A DNA stretch of 64,000 nucleotides from positions 62,001 through 126,000 of the forward strand of contig JACZZP010000015.1 of NCBI GenBank assembly GCA_015183035.1, given 5' to 3'. The stretch is from Meloidogyne chitwoodi (Eukaryota; Nematoda; Chromadorea; Rhabditida; Meloidogynidae). Below the pieces are notes generated by a model. It did no database searches, was not told the origin of the DNA, and was given only the letters and a program-made list of their open reading frames with translations. Positions 12,753-23,400 of this stretch are shown here, in pieces. How positions within the stretch are numbered: the stretch's first letter is position 1; each line of letters opens with the position of its first letter. A program made the translations under genes and the position numbers.

Positions 12753-13224
12753 CTACTTTTCTGTTTTGCAGGCAAAAGTTAGAAATTATTATCCGCGATA
12801 TTTTATAATTGTTAATTATTTGGAAGTATTACCTGTGATGGGAAAGTTGCAGTTCCTGAACTGGAACCATGGAATTCCAAATTTCTGGAACTGGAACTAT
12901 GCAACTTGTTGATTCCTGAAACTGGTCACGAAACTGGTTCCTAAGTTAAAATAGTTCCGGAACTGGAACTATGAAAATTAAAATGCAGTTCCGAACTGGA
13001 ACTTTATCTGCAAAAATTAAAAAAAAAAGTTCTGGAACCGACTCCAGTGGAAATTTTGGAACTTTTCCATCACTGGGTATAACACACCGACAAATGATTG
13101 ACAGAGCTAACTATTTGAATTTAAGTGGAGAAAAATAAAAAAGTTGAGAAATTCGTGCATTTGAAAATATTCTAAAATTGCGGATAAAAATTTGCGGACA
13201 TTTGCCTGTTAAACAGAAAATTAG
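12753..13224. mobile_element. Foldback element of the TTGCGGA group, interrupted by a second element
   Basis: Left arm begins near CTACTTTTCTGTTTTGCAGG at 12753 and matches, in reverse complement, the right arm ending near 13224 (CAAATTTTTATCCGCAAT side, then CTGTTTAACAGG). About 45 bases per arm pair, with roughly 75-80% identity. The two arms are separated by the insertion at 12833-13075. The left arm contains a perfect-looking splice acceptor by chance. Confidence 0.55.
12833..13075. mobile_element. hAT-like non-autonomous element
   Basis: Ends read CTGTGATGGGAAAGTT and, reversed, CAGTGATGGAAAAGTTCC, resembling hAT termini. Flanks AGTATTAC and GGTATAAC match at six of eight bases, a plausible worn 8-bp target duplication. 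The interior is made of repeated GGAACTGGAACTATG-like units. No transposase. Confidence 0.55.
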
Positions 13225-14360
13225 CAGTTTTATTAGAAATAATTTGTATATTAAAGCCTTTTTCAACGTTTAAAAATTTATTTAATTATTATTTTATTTT
13301 TGCTTAATTACATGTTCATTTTTTATGTTTCCCTAGTGACGTTTAATTTAAATTGAAATTATAAAAAAAGAAAAGCTTAATTTTTCTGAGATTTTTAATA
13401 TTAATAAATTTTACAAGTTGGACACGCATGCCTTTTTTATTAAAAAAATGTTGCGCATTCTTATTTTTAATATTTGTTTTTTTTTTAAAAAAAACAAAAA
13501 ACAAAACGCCAAGAAAAAATTTTTTTCTTAGAATTTTCTTCAAAATTAATCAAATTTTGGACAAAAGAGATTCTAAATTTGTAAAATTTTTATTTTTGGA
13601 ATTTTATTATTATTTTTTATTTTTTTGAACATTTTTTAAGGCAATTTTAAATTAACTAAATTTGTTTTTCTATTAAAATAAAATTTTTTTTAATTTTTAA
13701 AATTTTATATTTTATTAATTCTTTCCAAGTTTATTTTTACAAGCTTTAAAAAGCCTAAAAGAAAATCAATAAAAATAAAAAAATATAAACTTCCCCCTCA
13801 TTTTGCCTATTTTGTCATTCAAAAGGCGCCAATTCTCTTTTACTACTCTCCGCGCGAAATTTTAATTTTTAATTGGATGTAAGACTCCCACGGCATTTTT
13901 GCTTCACAGAACTTGTATAAAATTGTCCTTTTTTTTCTTTTTATTTCTTCTTGACGGATTTTTTTGAGAAACAATTTAATAAATAATTTTTCAATTTAGG
14001 AAGAAAAGTTATATCTTTTATTGAATTATTTGTTCAAATTCCATTCTAAAATTTTAGAAAAATTTTTAGAACAATTGTTGATATCTCTAACCTAGGAATT
14101 AATTTAAAAAATTGAAAAAACCCAAAAATGGAAAAACCTGAAAAAATTATATTTTTTTTCACGTTCCGTTCGCACTATACATGAGTGCCTATAACCTTTT
14201 AAAATTAAAATTAACGCGTAAATATTAATTAATATAAATTCTTAATCTTTAGGAAAAATGTTTAAATTATAAAAAATGTATTTAAAAATAATAAATGTTA
14301 ATATTATTAAAATATTATTGCCTTTTTCTTTTTTACTTGAATTTATTAAATTTGTAAAAA

Positions 14361-17300
14361 ATGAATCAAGAAATGAGAATTCAACCTTTTTTTGGCAGTG
14401 CTACTACTACTGGACATTTTCATAATACTTTTCAATTGGGCAATCAACGTAAATTTGCCAAAACATAAATTACAATTTTTTATTTAAAAATTTAAAGAAT
14501 GTGTTTTAAAGCTATTTTTAAAAAAAAATTCCAAATATACCTATAAATTATTATTTTTTTTAAGGGGAAATGCTGCAATTTTTTAGTTTTAAATTTTATT
14601 TTTAATTTTTTTCAAATTTAAGCGCAAAATAATATTAATACAAAAAAAAATAAATTTTTTAATTAAATAAAATACATTTTTATTTAAATTAAAAATTTAA
14701 TTATATTTTTTTAAATTGATTTTCCCTTAAGTATACCCTTGGGTTTACTTAGGTAATTAAAATTATTATAATAAAAAAAATAATTTTTTTTTTAAACATA
14801 GGCTTCAATAAATAAAAATAAATTTGTAGAGGCTTCCTTTTTTACACTTTTTTATTTTTGCTTTTATAATTCTTCTTTTCTTTCTCTCCTTTAATTTTTT
14901 TCAAATCCGGTGGGTGAGGGAAATTAATCTTATATTTTATTTATTTAAAGATGTGTTCACGTAACTATTTAAATATTATTTTTTTTTCATCTTAAAATTA
15001 GCAAAAATCGATTCAATTTTTAAAAATAAAATTAAAGTTCAGTTTTTTCTTAATAATTTTAAATTTAATTTATTATATTATTGACAGCCTGACACTTTCA
15101 ATTAAGCCTACACAGTAAAATAATTATTTTTTCTTTCTTAGAATTTTTATAAGTCTAGTTTTTAGCTTAGTTTTAGTCATCTTAGCTTTATTCGAATTTT
15201 TATTTGAATATAATTTTCCTATTATATTTAAAATTAAAATTAAATTAAAAATTTTTTAAAAATTAAAACCTAAAAATAGTCTTTTTTTCTTTTTCACCTG
15301 TTTTCCTTATTTTTCATTTTTTTATAAAATTTTTATAAATAACTCCAAAATTTTCAAATTTGTGTGCTTTATTTATATATGCCTTTGTGGCCTTCGGCCT
15401 CGGCATTGAGGCAATCCAAGCATCATCTACATAATAAAAAAAGAAATAAAGGTGTTAGAAAATTTAAATTTTCTCAATCTTTTAAAATAAAATTATTCAT
15501 TCCCTTGACATTTAAAATTAAAAAAAATTTTTTTTTGAAAAAATTTTTTTTTAATTAATTTTCTTAGGCGGAGCACACAGAGGAGAAACTTCCCATTATC
15601 AACAAGCTGCTATCTTTGAGTTAGGCGCAATGATTTTACAAAATATGTTTGGTTAGTTTAATAATTTTTTTTAATTAATTAAAAATAAAATTTTATTTTT
15701 TGTTTTTTTTTTTAAATTAAAAAAAAAATTTTTTAAGGTGCTCTCTCATTTTTGCGCTACCAAAAAGTTTAGAGAATATATTTAAATTAAATATTTATTT
15801 TTTTTTAATTTAAAAGGATGATGATCTTGTTGACAGACTTAGTTATTTTTACACTTCTTCATTTTTAATTATGATGGCTGTTTTAGTTAGTTTTAAACAG
15901 GTAATTTTTTTTAATTTTTTTTTAATTTTTTTATTATTAAGTTTGGAGGTCGTCCTCTCGAATGTTGGGTACCCGCTCAATTTACCTCTTCATGGGAAGC
16001 ATATACCGAAATGTTCTGCTGGCAAGTATAATATAAAATAAAAATAGTTTTTTGAAAATTTTGTAAAATTTTTACCCTGTTATAAAATTTGACCATTTTG
16101 AGATTTTGACCATTTGAGATTTGACCATTATGAGATTTGACCATTTTGAGATCTGACCATTATTAGACTAAAAGTTGTACCTAATTTGAACAAACATTAA
16201 AAGACATTGATTTAGGTCAGAAAATACATACTTTGTCCCAGTAGACGAAGATATACCAGAAGATATTGCTGAACGTGATTATCGCAAGATCTCTTATTAC
16301 CAATGGGTGCCTTTCTTTTTGCTCATTCAGGCTTTTTTGTTTTACGGCCCATGTCTAATATGGAGATTAATGAGTGATAAATCTGGTAAAAAAAAATTTT
16401 TTTTTAATATTTAATTAAAATTTATTTAAAATTTTGTTTATTTAAATTTAAAAAAAAAATTTTTTAGGTATCCGATTAAATGATATTGTACAAATGGCTA
16501 CAGAAAAGGAGAACATTGAACCAGAATATAGTTAATTTTAATTATTTTTATTTAAAAAAATTAATTTTTAATTTTAAAGGGATGAGAACAATTGAATCTC
16601 TTGCAAGGCATATTGAGGCAGCTTTAAGGTTACTTTCTCTCTTAAAAAAATATTTCTTCAAAGTTCGGTTCCAAATTCCAAAAAATTTAGGTTATTCCAG
16701 TATTTTTACTATTTCAGAAGAACTTTCAGAATTAAAAAAATTATTTTTTATTTTTAAGGTACCAACATACAGCAACTTCCCGTACTCAATATACACTGCA
16801 TAGGGTATTTAAATGTTTCAATTTGCGTTATTACGAAAGTTATGTAACTGGAATGTATTTGGTATTTTTTATTATTTTTTTAATTAAAAAATTTAAAAAA
16901 AGGCAACAAAAGTTTTCTACGTTGGAAATGTTTTGACAAATTTATTACTCGTAAATAAATTTCTGGAAACTAACAATTATAGTATTTATGGCCTTGGTGT
17001 TCTTTATGATTTACTTCTTCTGGGAAAGTCATGGACTCAATCAGGTTTTTATTTTTTAATTATTTAAAAAAATACTATGCCCTTATATTTGGCAAGCGAA
17101 ACTTGCGGATCAAAATTGCGGAACAAAGATTCCAGACTCAAACTTCTGTTCCAAAATTTGAATATAGAATTAATACCATGCTACAAAATTGTTAAATAAA
17201 TTAATTATTTTACTCTTTGGCCATGAAAAGGCAGATAAACTAATTTTTTTAAACTTTAGTGGGCGTCCGCAAGTTTCGCTCTACCGTATATTTAAATTTA

Positions 17301-19948
17301 TAAAATATTTTTAATATTATTTAAAATTTTATCCAATTAATTTTAGGTCACTTTCCTCGTATTACTTTGGTAAAAATAATATTATTTTAATTTTAATTAA
17401 TTTTAATTTTAGTGTGACTTTGAAGTTAGAGTTTTAGGAAACATTCAAAGACATTCTGTCCAGGTAAAAAATATATTTCTTTTTATATAACGAAAATTTT
17501 TAATTTTTTTTTAAAGTGTGTCTTAGTCATAAATATTTTCAACGAAAAAATTTTTATTTTATTATGGCTTTGGTTTTGTATCCTTTTCTTTATAACATTA
17601 TTTGATGGTCTCTATTGGTTTAGTGTTTCATTATTTCATAGAGATCGCTTTCGTTTTGTTCTTAGACATTTAGAGGTTTTTTTTAATTATTTAATTTAAT
17701 TAATTTTATTTTAGCTTACTTCTGATCCGGATAGACCTGAACTTTTTAGAAAAGAAAAAAGAAAACAAGTTGAACACTTTTTAAAAGCTTATTTAAAGGT
17801 TTTTTAAATAAAAATATTAAAAAATATATTTGATATTTTTTGGCATAATGCTAAAATTATTAGTAGAGCTAGGGACTGTTTAACTGTTTTCCCGAAATTT
17901 TTGAAGAAAATCGTGAAAAACGGGAATTCTTTTTTCCTTGAATTTCTGTTCCCGATCTATCATTTTATATTTTAAATTTCCAGTCCCAAAAAATTTTTTA
18001 CAATTCTGGTTTTTTCAAAATTCGTAACTCTAATTACCAGTCACTTTATCTGCGTTTTAGTTATCCTTTTAAATTTATTTTTACCCAAAATTAATAAAAT
18101 AAATAAAATTTTGGCAGTCTAAAATATTATTATTTTTAAATTAATTTTTATTTAAAAAAAGGTTGATGGTGTTTTGGTACTTAGAATGATTGCATTACAT
18201 GCTGGTGTAATGTATTGCACAGAAATAACAGATGCTTTATGGAAAAGATATCTTTCACAACACCCAGAAAATTTAATTGATGAAGATTCGGTGCTTATTA
18301 ATTTTGCTCGGTATTTATTAAATTAAATTAAAAAAAAATTATTTTATTACAGTACCCAATCAATTCGTAGACGTATTGGTTGTAGTGCCTCTTCTACTTC
18401 TCTTGCCCCAAATCATAACGGTTCTTCTGGAGGTAGTGCCGGGAGGAGAGTTATTCAAAGGTTTTAATTATATTTTCTGGTCTATTTGAGTCTCATTTAA
18501 AATATTTTTTATTTTTCGGTCTATTAGAGTCACGTTTAAATTATATTTTAATTTTGGTCTATTTGAGTCTACGATATTTGATTTTAATTTTATTTTCAAA
18601 ATATTTTAAAAATTAATAAATATTATTCAAAAGAAATGCCCATGCACGTCTTTCACGTTTTCTTTCTTATCGTCAAGTACCAGCTGCTGCTAAAAATACT
18701 CGTGGTGCTGTAGTTTATCGTCCGAATCCTCGAGGTACTGTTCCAACCAACACATCTAGTGGAACAGTTGTTGAAAGGAGAAGAATTATTAATCGATGCA
18801 ATTCTCCACTGTCACAGAGGCAAAATAATTTAAAAAAAAATAATTTTTTTAGTCCTAGAAGAATTGATCAAGAGTCTGATGGAGGAAAAGATCAACAACA
18901 AACAGTATCCGTAATTTCTCAATCAAGAGTATATGATGCTACTTGTGGCATTAATACGCAAGTGATTGTTACACCGTCGAGTAGGTTGGATTATAAATTA
19001 ATTTTGGAATTTAAATTATTTATTCTAATAGAAAGGCAGTCTCTTAAATAATGATTCCAATAAATTATTTAAAAATTTTATAAAAATATTTTTTTAATTA
19101 GTAAAATATTCGGTATATATTGTAGACCAAGCTCAAGACAAAGCGAAACATTAACCAAATTAAATCGTCTTCATAGAAGACAATCTACATCAGCAAGTCC
19201 TCCCCAAATTGAAGGGCTTTTAAGGCATAAGAATATGCTCTCCTATGACCAAGATGACAGTTTGAGTAGCTCAGAGAGTCTTACACAAAACCATCAGACT
19301 TCAAATAAAATAACTAAAGCAATTGGTGTTGTTAAGGTAAAAATTGAATAGTACTTTTTAATTGTTGACAAGTGTCCGCATATTTTTGTCCGCAAGTAAA
19401 AATATTTATTTTTCTCTGATTATTTTTAAATATTCTTTGTGTATATAAATATGTATGAGCATATTTTTCACCTTTCATTTCCTTTTATATTTTTGTGAAA
19501 AATAAATATTATTACTTGCGGACAAAAACTTGCGGACATTTGTCAAAACAATTAAAAAGTAACAATTGAATTAATTAAAAAAACATTTTTTAAATATTAT
19601 AAGACTCCACTGAAAAAGTTACGTTCTGCAATGTTACCCTCTAGTAGCTCAGCCAAATCCTCAGCAAAAAATAGTACTGCAAGTGATTTATTGCCAAGTA
19701 GTGACAGGTTAAGCCTGACAAAATGTACAACTTCTTTGGCCCGTCAAATTGGTAAAAAATCAATGATAGAAAACATTTTTTAAAATTTTAAAGAACATTC
19801 AACCACAAATTCAAATCATAATCGAAAAATAAGTTTTACATTGTTGGATACACATGCAGAAGGTAAAGAAACTACAACTACTAGTAGCAGTAAAAGTGCT
19901 AGAGAACAAGTTTCAATAGATACTAGCAGGGATAAAAAGAAAAGCTAA
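14361..19948 (+). CDS. Innexin gap-junction protein with long C-terminal tail
   Basis: Four-pass membrane protein forming invertebrate gap junctions. About 20 exons read in phase. Diagnostic motifs: [13 protein letters not shown] (N-terminal), [20 protein letters not shown] then SENTYFVP (first extracellular loop with its Cys), YYQWVPFF (the innexin signature) in segment 2, [10 protein letters not shown] and [13 protein letters not shown] before segment 4. Exon 3 (15738-15766) is only 29 bases. The join at CW/SENTY requires a GC-AG intron (16022-16215). The tail after segment 4 exceeds 300 residues, Ser/Arg-rich, with RRIGC, RRQSTS and other likely phosphorylation sites. The 5' exon 14361-14448 (Gly/His/Thr-rich) fits by phase but carries no family motif, so the true start is the weakest part. 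Introns host repeats at 17083-17290 and 19353-19560. Confidence 0.93.
16022..16215 (+). other. GC-AG intron in innexin
   Basis: Splicing at TG|GCAAGT and TTTAG|G restores the conserved [10 protein letters not shown]; the nearest GT donor three bases on breaks the frame. GCAAGT is the standard GC-donor context. The intron also holds four or five imperfect GACCATTTTGAGATTT-like units at about 16091-16160. Confidence 0.8.
17083..17290. mobile_element. TTGCGGA-type MITE, copy 1
   Basis: Terminal inverted repeats AAGCGAAACTTGCGGA (left) and TCCGCAAGTTTCGCT (right). The interior, including TACTCTTTGGCC and AACTTCTGTTCC, matches the reverse complement of 25181-25380 along its length, so both are copies of one family. 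Sits in an innexin intron. Confidence 0.75.
18478..18586. repeat. GGTCTATTTGAGTC tandem units in innexin intron
   Basis: Three spaced imperfect copies of GGTCTATTTGAGTCT (one reads GGTCTATTAGAGTC), each followed by AT-rich sequence, period about 45 bases. Confidence 0.6.
19353..19560. mobile_element. Palindromic foldback element with TGTCCGCA arms
   Basis: Arms of about 60 bases: ACTTTTTAATTGTTGACA at the left pairs with TGTCAAAACAATTAAAAAGT at the right, and the inner TTTTTGTCCGCAAGTAA pairs with TTACTTGCGGACAAAAA. Shares the TTGCGGAC core with the MITEs at 17083 and 25181 but differs in length of arm and interior. Innexin intron. Confidence 0.7.
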
Positions 19949-20427
19949 TATTAATTAAAATTAAGGACATTTGGGTAACTGAACCAAAAAAATCAAATTG
20001 TACCGTAATTTAGTTCAAAAACTGGGAGAATTATTTTAAAATTCCCCTAACTTATTTACCGTGTTTCCTCTAATAGAATGACCGTCATTATATTTTCAAT
20101 GTCTTCAAATTGTGGCATTCAATTAGAGATGTCATTATATTTGAAGAAATACGGTATATAACTAAATATCAATTATTTTTGCTATATTTTTGTTTTATGC
20201 CTATACTATATTTTTGTATTCATTTTTACTTTTTTTTTTATTTTGTTGTAAGTTCTTTCTATAATTTTTAATAAAAAAATTTAAATAAAAAATTAAATAA
20301 ATTTTTTTATTTAATTAAAAAGACATTCTTTAATTGACGGGAAAAGGGCGAAAATGAGTAAGAGAGGAAGGGCATCTTTGGTAATTTATAAATATTAGAA
20401 CGAGCCTTTCTATTAGAATAAATTATT
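19949..20427. other. Intergenic between convergent 3' ends
   Basis: Holds the 3' ends of the innexin and Rh genes and the small element at 20059-20154; otherwise AT-rich. Confidence 0.6.
20059..20154. mobile_element. 96-bp TA-flanked MITE
   Basis: Ends CCGTGTTTCCTCTAAT and, reversed, CCGTATTTCTTCAAAT, with TA on both sides. Same terminal sequence as the larger element at 466-1280, so probably one family. Arms pair again internally around GACCGTCATTATATTT / ATGTCATTATATTTG. Confidence 0.6.
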
Positions 20428-23400
20428 TTAAAATATAGCATTAGGCCCAATTCCATCACTTTTAACAGCTCTTAATGCTGCTTCGATATCCAAAGGTTGA
20501 TAATCTAAACGCGTGCCTTTATGTATTGAAGCATTTGAACTTCCAACGTGACCAGAAGCATCAATCTGAAAAATAAATAAAAATATTTTTAATATGAATG
20601 GTTTGAATCCCCAATCCATTTAAGAAAATAATTATTACATTTCCAAACAATGAAAATTCTGCATTCAAATAATAACTAGCATCTTCATAACTTGGTTTAG
20701 GCTGAACTTGATTTAATAAAGACCAATTCATTACCCATCCACAAAATAATCCGCCAAAAATTGCTGTTAAAAATGTTATCCCAAGGCCTGCGAGTTGAAA
20801 AAATGCTGAAAAAGCCAAATTTAAAAAATATCATTTAAATTATTTAACATTGTGTACGAAGATCTCTGTGTGCCCCAGGCGCTCCTGAACCTTTCCATTG
20901 TGGGTAAATGGCACTATATTGTTCAACAAAGTTTGGACCATATTCAGATGGTTCATAAAGAAGCACAAAAAGAGCACTTAGAAACTAAAAAAAATTTAAA
21001 AAATTAGAAAAAATTTGGAAATGAATAAAATAGAGATTCTAGTATAGAAAATTTTTAAACCCCAGCAAGAAGTGAGGGAAGTCCATGTAGAGAATGAGCA
21101 CCACAAGTATCTTGTATACATAGACGTTTTTCAAGGATTTTTGGCTGAAAATTAAAAAAATTTTATATTTATCTCAAAGTAACGTGTAAAAAAGTTTTTG
21201 TTTGTTAAAATGAATCCAAGAGTTTAGTATAATGTATACTGAATTTTTGAACTTTTTTTGTTTTGAATATTTTTTAAAAAGCATAATTCCATCGAAAGAG
21301 CTCGAAAAACTGGATCGAATGAGCATGATAGACCTTCTAAAAAAGGAGGCTTTTAGAGATATTATTTTTTGAAAAATTTTGGGGGAAGGAATAATTTGAA
21401 TTTTTATAAATCAAATTTTTGTAACTTTTTAATGCTATGGTATTTTGTCAAATTTTTTTGATTTATTGTGATTCCCATTCTATATAGATTATGTAGGTAC
21501 CAAAATTTTAAATATCTAACAAACCAACTCGCTAAAAAATGGCATAAAACGCCAAAATTCATTTTGGATCTACTTTTTTTTAGATGGGCCAAAAACCCAA
21601 AATTTAGTCTTAAATTAAAGATCAGACAAGGATCTAAAATCGATAGTAGAAAAAAGTCTGTACGACATTTTTAGACTGCGATATGAGGTCTAAACCGACC
21701 TACAAAAATGGCACGCCTGATTTGGAAAGCCAAAAAATATATAGAAAGTCAGATTAGTCTGATTTTGATATATTTTGTAGAGTTCGTTGATTTGAATCAA
21801 ATATCAAAAAATTAGAAAGTTCTGACATTTAGAAGTCGAGATAGGTTACTGTATTTTTAGCGTTTTTAATGGATTTTTGAGATTTTTTTCTAAAAGTCGG
21901 ATTAGTCTGGATTTTATATATTATTTAGAGCTCGAAAAACTGAACAAAATATCAAAAAATTAGAAATTTTTGACTTTTAGAAGTCGAATTAAAAGCCCCT
22001 AAACATTAAACAATTTTTGTGGAAATGTCTAAAACTGACTTTTTCGAAATTTTTTTCTAAAAGTCAGATTAGTCTGATTTTGATATATTTTGTAGAGTTC
22101 GTTAATTTGAATCAAATATCAAAAAACTAGAAAATTCAGACTTTTAGAAGTCGAGATAGGTTACTGTATTTTTAGCGTTTTCAATGAATTTTTAAGATTT
22201 TTTTCTAAAAGTCGGATTAGTCTGGATTTTATATATTATTTAGAGCTCGAAAAACTGAACAAAATATCAAAAAATTAGAAATTTTTGACTTTTAGAAGTC
22301 GAATTAAAAGCCCCTAAACATTAAACAATTTTTGTGGAAATGTCTAAAACTGACTTTTTCGAAATTTTTTTCTAAAAGTCAGATTAGTCTGATTTTGATA
22401 TATTTTGTAGAGTTCGTTAATTTGAATCAAGTATTAAAAAATTAGAAAGTTCTGACTTTTAGAAGTCGAGATAGGTTACTGTATTTTTAGCGTTTTCAAT
22501 GAATTTTTAAGATTTTTTTCTAAAAGTCGGATTAGTCTGGATTTTATATATTATTTAGAGCTCGAAAAACTGAACAAAATATCAAAAAATTAGAAATTTT
22601 TGACTTTTAGAAGTCGAATTAAAAGCCCCTAAAAGTTTAAAAATCAGCGATTTATCGGCGAGTTTTCTCCCAGCGACGAGTTTTCTCTCAGGACTAAGTT
22701 TTTGCTCAGGACTGAGTTTGGACTGAGTTCAGGACTGAGTTTTCTCCCAGGACTGAGTTCAGGACTGAGTTTTCTCCCAGGACTGAGTTCAGGACTGAGT
22801 TTTCTCCCAGGACTGAGTTCAGGACTGAGTTTTCTCCTATGAGCCAGTTCATGAGTGAGTTTAGCCTCTTACCGAGTTTCGCGCCCATGACCGAGTTTCG
22901 CGCCCATTCGCCATGACCGAGTTTCGCGCCCATTCGCCATGACCGAGTTTCGCGCCCATGACCGAGTTTCGCGGCCTTCGGAAAATTTGGCAGTGGAAAA
23001 TTGGGCAGTAATCGGAAAATTGCCAGTGAAGAAACAGTACAAAAACTTGCAGGAAAATACAAAATACATGAAAAATACAAAAACACTTAAAAAAATTTTG
23101 TGTTACTGATGTATTTGTGTTTTTATGTATTTTGTTTTTTCATATATAATTTGGAAAGACACAAAAATGTATTTTTTCTTAAAAAAATACATGAAAAATA
23201 AATAAATCTTTTTTTGTATTTTCTTGTATTTTTATATTTTCTTGCAAGTTTTTGTACTGTTTCATCAATGCCCAATTTTCCTAGCACGGTTTTCGCCCGT
23301 AGACGAGTTAAGTTCAAGCTTATTTTCCGGTTTTAAGTTCATGTTTATTTTCAGTTTTTGTCAAGCTTATTTTTAAGTTTTAAGATTAAGCTTATTCTCA

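Larger units (their letters stand above)
10412..14360. other. Long intergenic region between divergent genes
   Basis: Nearly 4 kb between the secreted-protein gene (-) and the innexin (+), so it holds both promoters. AT-rich. Contains a 25-base hairpin at 11744-11768 and nested transposons at 12753-13224. No supported coding sequence. Confidence 0.55.

Noticed and set aside
13343..13628. Overlapping Lys/Phe-rich ORFs on both strands
   Set aside because: Products of A/T homopolymer-rich DNA with no conserved motif.
22706..23086. 126-residue minus-strand ORF with repeated GENSVLNSVL
   Set aside because: Translation of the 30-bp and 19/26-bp minisatellites in an Rh intron.
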